From Paragordius varius (Eukaryota; Nematomorpha), in assembly GCA_964247055.1 (NCBI GenBank), contig OZ176059.1, positions 3,410,001-3,474,000 of the forward strand: a stretch of 64,000 nucleotides of DNA. The letters are read 5' to 3'. This document shows, in pieces, positions 25,911 through 38,747 of the stretch (its first letter is position 1; every line of letters begins with the position of its first letter). Below the pieces are notes generated by a model. It was not told the DNA's origin, did not search any database, and saw nothing but the letters and a program-made list of their open reading frames with translations. The translations under genes and the position numbers were made by a program.

Positions 25911-27808
25911 TATTATGGGTATAAAAAAATAAATTTTATTCAAAATTAATTTTTTATCTGATTTTTACAATCGAAAATTAAAATATTTTTTAATATGGAC
26001 TGGTTAGATGCATGCGTGCAAATTATGTTTACAAAAACAGGTGATTGTAACATAGAGATATTTTAGATTTTCACTCTAAAAAATTATCTTTAGGGATTAA
26101 CATGTTTTTAAAAAAGTAGTTTTTCAAAATATATTGATTTGAGATTATTTCATACGCTGGGGAATTTTTAAAAAAAAAAATTTGATAAAATTATATATAA
26201 TTTTTTTAAATAAAATATTTTTAACCATATGGGTGATCGATTGAATGCATGCGTGCAAATATCGTTTAAAAGCCAAAAATCAGGTGTGATTTAAAATAAT
26301 TAAATTTTTTTATTAAAAAAATAAAATTTTTATTTTATAAAATATTTTAAAGAATATTTTTATTCAAATTTAATTTTTTATCTGATATTTAATCATAAAT
26401 ATTTTTTTGGATTCAAAAAATGTTAAATGCATGCGTGCGAATTTAGTTTAACAGGCAAAAATCAGGTGTTTTATGATTGATTTTATTTTCATTCATTCAT
26501 TTATCAGGTGATGGCAAGTTGACAGCTGTTCAAAGGAAAGTACACTATTTAGCAAAAGTATTAAAAAAAATTTTTTAAAAAAAATTTTCTAAATTTAATT
26601 ATAATTTTTTTAAAAAATAATTGTAAATAATAAAAATTTTATTTTTAAAAATTTAATTTTTTTGAAAAATATTTCTAAATTTAATTATAATTGTTTTAAA
26701 TAAATAATAATAATTTAATTTTAATCAGCTTTTTGATAAATGTTTTTTTAGTATTTATGCGAATATTAATTAAAAAAATAAAATATTTAATTTAATTATG
26801 ATTTTTTTTATAAAATTAAATATTAATTATTTTATAATAATTGATTATATTTTAAAATAAAATTTTTAAATTTTATTAATAATTTTTAGTATTTATACGA
26901 ATTGTGTTTGTGTTTATTCAAAAAAATATTAATAAATTAAATTTTAAAGATTATAAAATTATTTTGAATATAAATTCTATAAATATGGATTTTAAAAAAC
27001 TAAAAATATAAATTTTTATATTTTTAATAAAATAATTTAAATTATATAAATCAGCTGTTTTATTTTAAAATAAATAATTATAATTTCAACAAAATTTCTT
27101 TATAATTTTTTTTTTAAAAAAATCCTCCAAAATAATTTTTAATAAAAGTTATTTTATAATTATTAATAAATTTAATTATTTAAATTTAATCTTATTTTTC
27201 TTTAAATTTTAATAAATTACCATCTAAATCAGCTGTTTTATTTTATAATAAATAATTTTTATAATTTTTACAAAATTTCTTTTTTATATTATTTTTAAAA
27301 AAAATCCTCCAAAATATTTATTAATAAAATTGAAAAATATTAATAATTTAAAATTATATAAAATTCAAATTTTGTAAAAATTATATAAATAAAATTATTT
27401 TATAAATAATAAATTAAATAATTTAATTTTTATTTTAATCAGCTGTTTTGATTAATTTTATATTTTTTTAGTATTTATGCGAATTGTGTTTACTGGAAGG
27501 CGAAACTTTTTTATTCTTTGAACCGAGCAGACAAGTATCAGCTGTTTTATGTCTGGCAAACCTAACTCTCAAAAGGGAACCATATGTTTGAATTAATTTA
27601 TTTTTAAATATTTTATATTTTTGGATAATTTTTATATTTTTTTTTAATTTTTGAATTCCTTTTTTTAAAAGATATATATAATTGAAATTAAATATTTAAA
27701 AAAAAATATTTTTAAAATATATAATGAAACTTGATTAATTTAATAATTTTTTTGAAAAAAATACATTTTAAAGAATCAACAAAAAGAATTAATAAAAAAT
27801 AATTTTAT

Positions 27809-27844
<36 letters not shown>

Positions 27845-28036
27845 ATCTTAAATATATTATTTATTTAAAAATATTAAAAAAATAAAATAAAATTTTTGAA
27901 AAGCTGTTTTATGTCTGGCTAACCTAACTCTAAAGAGGGAACCATATGTTTGTTTTAAATTTATTTTTAAAAAAATTTATATATTTTTTTATGATTTTTA
28001 TATTTTTTTTAATTTTTGAATTACTTTTTTTAAAAG

Positions 28037-28080
<44 letters not shown>

Positions 28081-28186
28081 AAAATATATATAATTGAAAT
28101 TAATAAATAGAGGTTACGTTTTGTAAAAAAATCCATTTTAAAAAATTTTAATAACGAAAAATATTATAGTTAATTCCAATAAAAAA

Positions 28187-28221
<35 letters not shown>

Positions 28222-28521
28222 TTTAAAAATTTAATTCTTAAATAATTTATTTTTATATAAAACAAATAAATAAAATTATTTGTAAAGCTGTTTTAAGTCT
28301 GGCAAACCTAACACTAAAGGGGGAGCCATATGTTTGTATATTTAAAATTATTATTATTTCCAAATATTTATATATTTTAATAATTTGTATTGTTTTTTAA
28401 ATTAATTTTAAAATATATATATAATGTATAATAAAAAAATTTAATATTCGAAATTTCTTTTGTATTTATAAATTATAATTAATTTTTATTTAGTAAATAT
28501 AAATATTAAATAATTTTAAAA

Positions 28522-28564
<43 letters not shown>

Positions 28565-31453
28565 ATAAAATAATTATTTTTAATTAATAAAAATGTTTAA
28601 AAAAATTAATATTTCAAATATTTTTTTATGACTGGTGAACCTAACATTCAAAAGGAAACCATATGTTTGAATAATTAAAATATTTAAATATATAAATATT
28701 TTTTCAATAATTTTTAATATATTTAATTTTTAAATAATTTATTTATTATTTGAAAAAATAATTTTATTACTTTATTTAATTTTTGATATTGAAAAAGAAA
28801 CATACTTATATTTAAAAAATTATTATTTCTATAACAATTTAAATAATTTTAAAATTATGAAAAATTTAAATCTAGTTTTTTTCATTTTATTTTTTATTTA
28901 AAAAATTGTAAATTAATATTTTAAGAAATTATTTATTTTTAAGAATTTTAAATTTTATAAAAATATATAATATTTAATTTTTTTTAAAATGTTTATTTCA
29001 ATATAAAAAAGATTTAGAAAAAAAGATTTATTTAAATTAAATATTTTTTAATATTTTATAAAAAATTATAATAATTATTTTTTTTAAAAATATTTTAATT
29101 TTTATAAATTTTATTATTTAGTTAGAAATATTTCATTTAATATTCAAAAAATTTTAACTTGAAAAAAATATTTTTAATTTATTTAAAAATTAAAAAATAT
29201 TATTTTTTAGGAACCAATCCTCGAAAAAATAACGGGTTTTTCCTATAAAGATTTTCTCAGCTGTTTGCAAGCTTTATACGCCACGCAATGTAAATATTAT
29301 CAGCTGTGCTGTAATCATATGGTAATATTTAATTAAATTATTTTTATTCTAAAATTATTTTATAATTTATAAAAATAAAATAATTTAATTTTTTAAAAAA
29401 TTTTATTCTATAATTTTTTATTATAAATTTTTTTATGTAAATATTATCAGCTGTGTTGTATTCATATGGTTAATAGAAAATAATATATTTTTTTAAAAAG
29501 TAATTTGTATTTTTTAATTTAATTATTGTTTATTTAATTAAAAAATTTATTTATTTAATTTATATAATATTAAATTTATTTATCCAAATTAATTAATTTA
29601 TTTTAAAAAAAAATAATAATTTTAAGAAAAATAATATAACTAATATCAGCTGTGATGATCATATGGTAATTAAATATTTTATTTTATAACTTTATTATTA
29701 ATTTATATATTTTAATTAAATAATTTTATAAAAAAAATATATTCCTATTTTATTAATTTAATTAAATTTATTTTTTATTAATTTAAAATTTTTTAAATTT
29801 TATATTTTAATATATCAATTTTATTAAAATAAAATAAAAATTAATAAGAAAATAATAATATAATCATATGGCAGCTGTGCTGTAATCATATGGTAATTAA
29901 TTTTTAATTTTAAAATAAATTATTTTTTATATATTATTAGTTAATTATTATTTTAATTTTATTAAATTTATTAATTTAATTTAAATAATATTAAATTTAT
30001 TTATCCAAATTAAAATAATGTAAATATCAGCTGTGCTGTAATCATATGGTATTTTTTTTAAATATTGAGTTTTTATTTATTTTTATTAATTGTAAATAAA
30101 TTTATTTTAAAAATAATGTAAATATTATCAGCTGTGCTGTAATCATATAATTAATTTATTTTTTAAAAATATTATTTAATTAATAAATTTATTATTATTT
30201 TAAATTTTTTTATTTTAAAATTTTTTTTCACATATTATATATATATATATAAATTTTATTAAAAATATTATTTTAATTAATATAATTCAATTATAATTTA
30301 TTTTAATTATTTATTTTATTAATTTTATTTAAAATACTATTTTTTAGAAATAATATTTTTTAAAATTTATTTATTTAATTATATTTTTTATTAATATATT
30401 TATTTTATATTTTAGGATTCCAAATCAGCTGATAGTGGAAAACAACAGCTGTTTAAAGCCGTTTGGGAAAAATATTCTACAATTGGGTTTTGTTTTTAAT
30501 TAAATATTTTTTTAATAAATAAATTATTTTTTAATATCAGCTGTTTTAATTAAAATTGAATTTAATTTGATATATATTTTTATAGAATTAAATTTGTTAA
30601 TTATAAATTATTTTTTAAAAAAATATTAATTTTCATATTTTTTTTAATTTTTTTTAAATCAAAACAGCTGTTTTAAATTAATTTTATCTAAATAATTTTT
30701 ATAGAATTATATTTTTTAATTATAATTATTTTAAAGATGATAAATATTTTAGAAATAAATTTTTTTTATATTTTTATATTAATTTAAAACAGCCGTTTTA
30801 ATTTATTTATAGAAAAATAAATAAATAATTTTTTGTTTTTTTAAAATATATATTTAAAAAAATTTATTTTAATAAAAATTTAGTATTTTTTATTTTATAA
30901 AATCGGAATATTATATGAATTTTTTTGATAAGTTTTGCAAAAAAATATTTTTTTATTTAAAACCGCTGTTTTAATATATTTTTAATAAATGTTTTAAAAA
31001 TATAAAAAATATTTTAATTTATTTTTTTAAAGTATTTCGTTATTTTTAATAATTTTATACAAAACAGCTGTGTTTATAAAAAAAATATTTTTTTATAATA
31101 TTTTAGTAAATATTCATTTGTTAATATTTTATTTATAGAATTAAATTTAATTATAAATTACTTTTTAAAAATTTAATAAATTATAATTAATAAATATATT
31201 TAATTATAAATATTATTTTAGTAAATATTCATTTTTTCATATTATATTAATAATTAAATTATAATGATTTTTTTTTTAAAAAAATTTAATAAAATATTAT
31301 AAATAAAAATTATTTATTTTAAAATTATTATTTTTTATTATTTTTTATACAAAACAGCTGTTTTGAATAAAATTATTTTTTATTTCCAATAGATTTGATG
31401 AAGTCTCAAAGATGGAACCACCACCCCCTTATAAAATTCTTATTAATAAATAA
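21596..31453 (+). CDS. CycA: Cyclin A
   Basis: Regulatory subunit of CDK1/CDK2 for S phase and mitotic entry. Exons: 21596-22901, 23242-23357, 24155-24306, 24613-24684, 25007-25200, 26508-26557, 27472-27585, 29211-29321, 30416-30486, 31393-31453. All phases agree and give 748 aa. The cyclin box is clear: [79 protein letters not shown], then the C-terminal fold ([20 protein letters not shown]). MSKQPDI, DWLVEV, RGKLQL and EFVYITD identify A-type rather than B-type. The hydrophobic-patch helix reads MRSTV (about residues 494-498) instead of the usual MRAIL. A destruction-box-like [10 protein letters not shown] lies at residues 57-66. The N-terminus is about 435 residues, far longer than usual for the family. 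Confidence 0.93.
21820..22290 (+). repeat. In-frame repeat encoding YVTNNEN units
   Basis: TATGTAACTAATAATGAAAA-type units repeat about ten times in the coding exon, including two longer near-identical blocks (starting about 21,894 and 22,089) encoding [16 protein letters not shown]. The frame is conserved throughout, so these are coding repeats. Confidence 0.9.
23839..23880. repeat. (AT)n microsatellite
   Basis: About 42 bases of AT repeat in the intron before the cyclin A exon 24155-24306. Confidence 0.95.
25337..26470 (+). repeat. Six copies of the 3' end of cyclin A exon 25007-25200
   Basis: The block TTAGATGCATGTGTGCGAAT through AAAAATCAG/GTGATT recurs near 25,337, 25,542, 25,740, 26,000, 26,232 and 26,422, spaced about 200-260 bases. 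The donor is itself a CAGGTG word. The 25,542 copy differs mainly by TGT/TGC, GTG/GTT and ATT/ATA, all synonymous. No copy contains the earlier cyclin-box part of the exon. Confidence 0.92.
26745..26925 (+). repeat. Two copies of the acceptor edge of cyclin A exon 27472-27585
   Basis: TTTTAGTATTTATGCGAA at about 26,749 and TTTTTAGTATTTATACGAAT at about 26,888 reproduce the acceptor and first codons (YLCEL) of the real exon starting at 27,472. Both lie upstream of it and degrade after 10-25 bases. Confidence 0.8.
27902..28667 (+). repeat. Three copies of the 3' end of cyclin A exon 27472-27585
   Basis: The block from GCTGTTTTATGTCTGGC to GAACCATATGTTTG recurs near 27,902, 28,285 and 28,627. 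The first copy differs from the exon by GCA/GCT, CTC/CTA, AAA/AAG and one small shift; the second also has ACT/ACA and GAA/GAG plus two replacements. Long (AT)n runs separate them. Confidence 0.9.
29436..30150 (+). repeat. Five copies of the 3' end of cyclin A exon 29211-29321
   Basis: TATCAGCTGTGCTGTAATC plus ATATGGTAAT recurs near 29,436, 29,643, 29,869, 30,017 and 30,113. Each copy has a CAGCTG and most a terminal CATATG abutting the donor. Confidence 0.92.
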
Positions 31454-31740
31454 TAAATCAGCTGTTTATAATAATTATTTTTATATATCAGCTGTTTGAA
31501 AATAAATATTTTTAATATTTTTTGTTTTATATTTTATATATATATATATAAAATTTTTTAAAACTATATATTTAGTTTTATTTCGAGAAAATATTAAAAA
31601 ATATAATAAATCAGCTGTTTGAAATAAATATTTTTATATCAGCTGTTTGAAATAAATATTTTTATTTATATATATTTTCAAAAACTATATATTTAGTTAG
31701 AAAAATATTAAAAAAAAATATAACAGCTGATTTGAAATAA
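31454..31740 (+). other. Cyclin A 3' flank with CAGCTGTTT repeats
   Basis: The stop codon sits in AATAAATAATAAA, which could also serve as a polyadenylation signal. TATATCAGCTGTTTGAAATA-like units then repeat four times before the CATCCACGAGG array begins. Confidence 0.6.
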
Positions 31741-34560
31741 TCATCCACGAGGCACAATATATAAACATTGTTGTAAAACAACATTATAAGTACATTATTG
31801 ATTAATTTGTTGAAATTTTAGGTCTTTTTCTTTTTTTCAGCAAAAAACTCAATATTTTCATTATTTAAAAACCAAATATTTTCATTATTTAAAAACAATT
31901 TTTTATATGAAAACCTCAATATTTTAACTATTTAAAAAACTCAATATTTTCATTATTTTAAAAACTTCAATATTCTTATAATTTAAAAAGCCATTATTTT
32001 CATTATTTATAAAAACTTTATTTTCATTATTTATAAAAAAATTTAATTATTCAAAAAACTTCAATATTTATTCTAATTTGAAAAACCAAATAATTTATTT
32101 TTTTAAAAAACCTCATTTTTAATATGAAAGGGGTCTAAATTTTATAAATACTATTTTTACTTTTTGAAATCGAAATATAGTAATCTACACGAAAATTTGT
32201 TAAATTATAAAAAGTACATTATTGATTGATTTATTTTTATGCATTTTTTCATTATTTTAAAAAAGTCCAATAGTATCCTTATTTATAAAACATTATAAAA
32301 AGTACATTATTAATTGATTTATTTTTTGAAATTTAATTATAATGATTATATTAATTGATTTGTTGAAATTTTAAGATTTAATCATCAGCTGATTTGAAAT
32401 ATTCATCCACGAGGCACAATATATAAACATTGTTGTACATTATAAAAAGTAAACTATTGATTTATTATTACAGTTGAATATAAGATTTGATCTAAAAAGG
32501 GTATAATTATACCCAGCAAATTTGTAATATATTATAAAAAGTATTATTGATTTTTTGAAATTTAATAATAATGATTATATTAATTGATTTGTTTGAATTT
32601 AAGATATGATCAGCTGTTTTGAAATAATCATCCACGAGGCACAAATTATAAACAATGTTGCGTAAAACAACATTATAAAAAGTACATTATATTGATGATT
32701 TATTTTTAGAGGGGTAGGGTAAAATTTAAAAAAAGGGTTTCCTTTAAAAAAGGGTATAATTATACCCGGAAAATTTAAAAAACAAACAAATATTTTAAAA
32801 CATTATAAAAAGTAAAATATATTTATTTTTACAGGGGTATGGAATTTAAGATTTGATTTAAAAAAGGGTATAATTATACCCAGCAAATTTGTAAAACACA
32901 TTATAAAAAGGGTACATTTATGATTGATTTTGTTGAAATTTAAAATATTATTAAAATTAAGTAAACTATTGATTTATTATTACAGTGGAATTTATTTTGA
33001 TCAGCTGATTTGAAATAATCATCCACGAGGCAACAATCATTTGTAAAATATCATAAAAAGTACATTATTAATTGAATTTTTAAAATTTTAGGTCTTATTT
33101 CATTATTATTTAAAAAATAAGGCATTAAAACATTATAAAACATTATAAAAATTAAGTAAACTATTGATTTATTATTGCAGTGGAATTTAAGATTTGATCA
33201 GCTGATTTGAAATATTCATCCACGAGGCAACAATCAGTAAAATATTATAAAAAGTACATTATTGATTGATTAATTATTGCAGTGGCATTTAAGATTTGAT
33301 TAAAAAAAAGGGTGTGATTATACCCAGCAAATTTGTAAAACATAATAAAAAGTACATTATTAATTGATTTGTTTGAATTTAAGATTTGATCAGCTGATTT
33401 GAAATAATCATCCACGAGGCAACAATATATAAACATTGTTTAAAACATTATAAAAAGTACATATTATTGATTGATTTATTATTAAAGGGGTGGGGTGAAA
33501 TTTAAAAAAGGGTATAATTTTACCCGGCAAATTTATAAAATATTATAAAAATTAAGTAACTATTGATTTATTATTACAGTGGAATTTAGGATTTTAGGTT
33601 TGATCAGCTGATTTGAAATAATCATCCACGAGGCAACAATGTTGCGTAAAACATTATAAACAGTATATTTATTTTCCTTATTTGTTAAAATTTTATATTT
33701 TCCTTTGAAAAAAAAAAGAATATTTTCATTATTTAAAAAACTGAATATTTCATTATTTATAAAAATTTATATATTTTCATTATTTATAAAAACTTTAATA
33801 TTTTCATTATTGAATACAACCAAATATTTTTATTATTTAAAAATCTTCAATAATTTAATTATTAAACTAATATTTTCATTATTTAAAATATTTTCATTAT
33901 TTAAATAACCCAATATTTTCATTATTCTGAAGTTAATTTTAAAATAAAAATAAATCACCCTCTAATTTATTAATAAATGATTAAAACTTATTTTTTACTT
34001 TTTGAAATCGAAATATATTCATTCTTAGACAACAATGTTGCTTAAAACATTGTTATAAAAAGTACATTATATTGAATGAAATTTATGATTTGATGATCAG
34101 CTGATTTGAAATAAACATCCACGAGGCAAAAATCATTTGTTATTATAAAAAGTATATTATTAATTGATTAATTTTTACAAGGGTTAGGTGGAATTTAAGA
34201 TTTGATTTAAAAAAGGGTATAATTTTACCCGTTAAATTTAAAAAAGATTATAAAAATTAAGTAACTATTGATTTATCATTACAGTGGAATTTAGGATTTG
34301 ATCAGCTGATTTGAATTAATCATCCACGAGGCACAAAATATAAACATTGTTTAAAACAACATTATAAAAAGTACATTATTAATTGATTTGTAAAAATTTT
34401 AGGTTTTATTCTTTATTATAAAAAAGTCCAATAGTCTTATTTATAAAACATTATAAAAAGTACATTATTGATTGATTTTTTGAAATTTAAGATTTAATCA
34501 GCTGATTTGAAATAATCATCCACGAGGCAACAATCATTTGTAAAATATTATAAAAATACA
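31741..34560 (+). repeat. CATCCACGAGGCA repeat array
   Basis: About ten copies of a composite unit: GATTTGATCAGCTGATTTGA, then AATAATCATCCACGAGGCAA, then ACATTATAAAAAGTACATTA and TTATTACAGTGGAATTTAAG. The core occurs near 31,743, 32,404, 32,629, 33,020, 33,216, 33,409, 33,624, 34,108, 34,320 and 34,517. Several units include the perfect palindrome GGGTATAATTATACCC (about 32,499, 32,748 and 32,866; variants near 33,309, 33,509 and 34,217). Interspersed blocks repeat AATATTTTCATTATTTAAAA (31,850-32,110, 33,700-33,925, 34,590-34,740). No coding frame survives. Confidence 0.9.
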
Positions 34561-35099
34561 TTATTGATTGATTTGTTAAAATTTTATGCATTTTTTCATT
34601 ATTTAAAAAAACCCACAATATTTCATTATTTATAATAACCACAATATTTTCATTATTTATAAAAACCCACAATATTTTCATTATTTATAAAAACTTTAAT
34701 ATTTTTATTATTTAATAACTTCAATATTTTAATTATTTAAAAAATCCGAATAATTATTCATGGGTAATCTGAATTTTAATTTATTATTTAATTTTTAAAA
34801 ACCCCAATATTTTTATTATTTTTTAAAAACTTCAATATTTTACTATGAAAGGGGTCTACAAATTTTATAAATTTTACATTTTTTTATTTTATATATTATT
34901 TAAATTTTTTATATATATTTTCATTATTCTAAAGTTAATTATAAAAAATAGAAATAAATTACCCTCTGATATATTAATAAATGATTAAATACTTTTTTTT
35001 TACTTTTTAAAATCGAAATGGGGTTTTTGTTTTCCCTAAACTGTTTTCAAGGGTCATTCTGAATTTATAAATATATATAGATAATAATAATTTAAATAT

Positions 35100-35395
35100 T
35101 TTTAAAATATTTTAATTATATATCTCTCTTGAAATAATTTATATAAAATTTTTTGAAAACAAATGTTTAGTATAAAAACTTATGTAAAAACTATATTTTC
35201 AAAATATTTTAATTATATATTTCTCTTGAAATAATTTAATAAAATTTTGAAAAACAATTGTTTATTATAATAGCTTATATCTTATTTTTTCAAAATATTT
35301 GAATTATATATAATTCTCTTGAAATAATTTAATATAAAAATTTCGAAAAATATTGTTTAGTATAATTATAACTCATATCTTATATATAAACTACT
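35100..35395 (+). repeat. About 90-bp tandem repeat, three units
   Basis: Three units share TTTTAATTATATAT, TCTCTTGAAATAATTTA and TTGTTTAGTATAA in the same order, starting near 35,109, 35,200 and 35,291. Confidence 0.75.
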
Positions 35396-35755
35396 TTTAT
35401 ACCAATTAATAATTTTTATAAAGTTTTTAAATTTACTGTCAAAATTAAATTTTCAAAATATTTTTTTCGTTAAGGGATATAAATATTTTGTAAAGAATAG
35501 AAATATTAAGAGTTCTATGGTAAAATAATATAATATTCATTAAAAAAGTATAAGAATTATTATAGATTTCTTGTTTTTATATTATTTACAAAATATTTTA
35601 ACGAAAAAAAATAAATTTTTTTAAATAAAATAAAGGATATATGACTGTAAATTAAATTTATAATTTTTATAAAATTAATAATTTGGTATAAATGAAGTTA
35701 ATATATATATATATATATAATATAGTTAAACTCAACGATTGTTTTCGAAGATTTA
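35341..35755. repeat. Long imperfect inverted repeat
   Basis: The left arm (about 35,341-35,505) is matched in reverse complement by the right arm (about 35,581-35,755). Matching landmarks are TTTTATACCAATTAATAATT against AATTAATAATTTGGTATAAA, TTACTGTCA against TGACTGTAA, and TTTTTCGTTAA against TTAACGAAAAA. The loop is about 75 bases and homology seems to extend farther out on both sides. No transposase and no clear target duplication is seen. Confidence 0.7.
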
Positions 35756-35759
35756 ATAA

Positions 35760-36170
35760 TTTATAGAATATATATTTAAAATATTTTGAAAATTTTAGTT
35801 TTCAAGTTTTTTATAAAAATAAAATAAAATATAAAATATAATTCTTAAAACAATATATAGTTTTAAAATAATTGCAATTTTGCTTATATAAAACTAGTAT
35901 ATATAAGTTTTATTAAAAATATTGAATATTATACAATTTTTATTTTTAAAACTTTGCAATGTTTTTATTTTTATCAATTTATTAAGTTTATTTAAAAAAT
36001 AAAATAAAATTTAGTTAATTTGATAAGATAAATCAAGACATATTTTTAGCACAAATAAAATTATTTTTATTATTTATAATATTAAGTAAATTACTTAATT
36101 AAGAAAATATTTAATTAACTCTAGAATGAATTTTAAAAAATAATTTAAATTTAACAATTGTAGTTTATAT

Positions 36171-36212
<42 letters not shown>

Positions 36213-36638
36213 GTAAAAATTATTTATACTTAATTAGAAAATTATTTCATTTAAAAAATATAAATATAAAATTATTTAAGTAATTTACTCAAATTTTTAA
36301 TTGTATTTAGATATAAGTTTATAACAAGTTTACTTATAGATCGTTTTTTTGTATTTAACATTTAATAAACAAAACATTCTTAATATATAAATATATATAA
36401 TTATAGGAATATAAATAATTATAAAATAATTTTAAATATTTTATTTTACTTTTTAAATTTTAAAATATGTTAATTTTAAATTATAGCAAATTAATTCCGT
36501 TATTTTATTTCATATTTTCGAAAATTATTAAACAAATATATAAATATATTTATATAAATATTAATATAATTTTAAAAATATAAGTTCAAATTTTTAAAAT
36601 AAATTTTAGTTAATAGCGTATTTATCTATCTTTTTTTG

Positions 36639-36677
<39 letters not shown>

Positions 36678-36755
36678 AATTTAAAATAATTTTTAAATAA
36701 AATAAAATAATTTTATTTAAAAATGTATAAAATATTTAAATTAAATTTTAATTTA
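35760..36755. other. A/T-rich intergenic region
   Basis: No gene, no CAGCTG and no copied exon block is visible. There are (TA)n runs near 36,175-36,207 and 36,645-36,674. Confidence 0.6.
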
Positions 36756-36756
36756 T

Positions 36757-36888
36757 ATCTGGTTGCTTTTTCCTCGTGTGTTAACATTTGTTCCCCTTCA
36801 TCTCACTTCAAACCAGCTGACACGCTTTCCAAAACGCAGATAATTTATTGAAAATTTTAAGAAGAATTATTAAATATATCAATTAAAG
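36757..36888 (+). promoter_or_regulatory. Probable V-ATPase c promoter and 5' UTR exon
   Basis: A G/C-containing island breaks the A/T background: CTTTTTCCTCGTGTG, TTCCCCTTCATCTCACTTC, CAGCTGACACGCTTTCC. It runs to an ATTAAAG/GTAATA donor at 36,888/36,889. The next acceptor in the right orientation is the untranslated start of the ATG exon at 37,995. Decayed copies of the donor end follow near 37,030 and 37,170-37,203, the same pattern as at coding exons. The transcription start is not identifiable. Confidence 0.45.
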
Positions 36889-37199
36889 GTAATATTTTAA
36901 ATTATATTTATATTTATTATTTAATAATTAATAATTATTTAAATTTGTTATTATAGAAATTAAAATATTTAAATTAAAGTTTTAAAAAGTATTATTTATT
37001 TATTTTTTGCTCTAAATTTTAAAGCCTTATTAAATATCATTTAAAGTAATTTATATTAATATATTTATATATCTTGATTTAATAATTTATTAATATTATA
37101 AATTTATTAATTTTAGATTATCAAAGTTTAAAAAATTAATATTATTTATTGAAAATCAACAATTTTAAGGATTTTATTTTGAATTTTATTTAAAGGTAA

Positions 37200-37236
<37 letters not shown>

Positions 37237-37836
37237 TTATAAATGTATTTTTATATGTTATAATAATTTATATATTGATTTTATTAAAAGTTTTTCCAAA
37301 ATTATATTTATATAATTTATTTTTTAAAAGTATTTATTTATTAAAAGTTTTATAATTTATTAAATAAATAAAATTCAACTAAAATATGTGAAATAATTTA
37401 TTTAAACAAGTATTTATTTAAAATATTTAATATTTTAAAATATAAATTTATAATTATTTTTCCAAAATATTTATATTTTAAAAAAAACTTTATGATTTAA
37501 AAATATATTATTTGTTAAAGGTTAAGCTTAAATCTTAAAATTTTTTAAATATAAATTTAAAATTATTTTTTGAAAATCAATTATAATAATTATTTTAATT
37601 TGAAATTTAAAGAAAAAATAAACTTTTTTAATTTATATTTTTATTAAGATAAAATATTTATAGATAAAATTAATTATTAAAATTTTTATATGATATAATA
37701 TATTTTGTATATAGATATATTATAAATTAATTTTATTTATATATTTTTTGGAAAATAAGTTAAAATTATTACAAAATGTTTTAATATTAAAAATAATAAG
37801 GGATAAAATTTTATTTAATTTTTTTTAATTTTTTAG

Positions 37837-37878
37837 CAGACAACAAAATGGCGGACACAGATGATAATCCCCTTTATT
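37837..37878 (+). repeat. Upstream copy of the V-ATPase c start-codon exon edge
   Basis: Acceptor TTTTTTAG plus CAGACAACAAAATGGCGG and the following codons up to CCCCTTTAT exactly match the real exon at 37,995, then diverge into A/T. If this acceptor were spliced, its ATG at 37,848 would open a short frame ending before the real start. Confidence 0.9.
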
Positions 37879-38005
37879 TAAAAAATTTAAAAATATATAT
37901 TTATAAATTTTAACAATATTTATTTATAAATTGTTAAAATATTTCTAAAAATTATTAAAAATTATTTAAAATTTATTTTTTAATTTTTTTTTAGCAGACA
38001 ACAAA

Positions 38006-38710
38006 ATGGCGGACACAGATGATAATCCCCTTTATAGCTATTTCTTTGGAGTTATTGGAGCCAGTAGTGCAATCATATTTAGTGGTATAAAAATTAATTT
38101 CTTTTAAAAAATATTAAAAAAAATATTTTATAAAAATAATTATTTTTTAATAATATTTATTTTTAAAATTAAAATTTATTTATTATTTATTTAAATTATT
38201 TTATTTTATATTAATTTTTTTTAAATGAATATAAATATTTATTTAATTATTAATTTAAAAAAATGATTATTTAAATAAATTACTATTTATTTAAATATTA
38301 TTGTATTAAAAATATCAATAAAAATTATTATGTTTAATTTTATTTATTATTATTTATTATTAAATCATAAATAAATTATTATATTTTTTAAATATAAATT
38401 AAGTGAAAAAATAATAAAATTATATAAAAAAATATATAATAAAAAATATATAAAATTTAATATATATTATTTATTAACATAAATATTTTTAATTTATAAA
38501 TAAATATTTTTTGTAATATTTTTTAATTTATTTTATTTAATAATTATTTTTATTTTAAAATCTATATTTTATGCATTTTTATTCGTTCATTAATCACCTG
38601 TTTAAATTATGTGTAATCATGTGTTTCACATTCATGAAAATACATGAATATAAGTTTTGAAGGATGCATAAGTTTTTGATATAAATTATTTTTGGTAATA
38701 TAATTATTAA

Positions 38711-38747
<37 letters not shown>

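Noticed and set aside
21596..31453. Cyclin B identity, suggested by the RKALGAI destruction-box
   Set aside because: The cyclin box reads KQPDI, RGKLQL and EFVYITD as in A-type; cyclin B would have EYV/DIY with FLLPR-like and YEEMYPP features instead.
33245..34681. Several 60-68 codon frames in the CATCCACGAGG array
   Set aside because: They read through repeat units and A/T spacers, differ between units and show no protein family.
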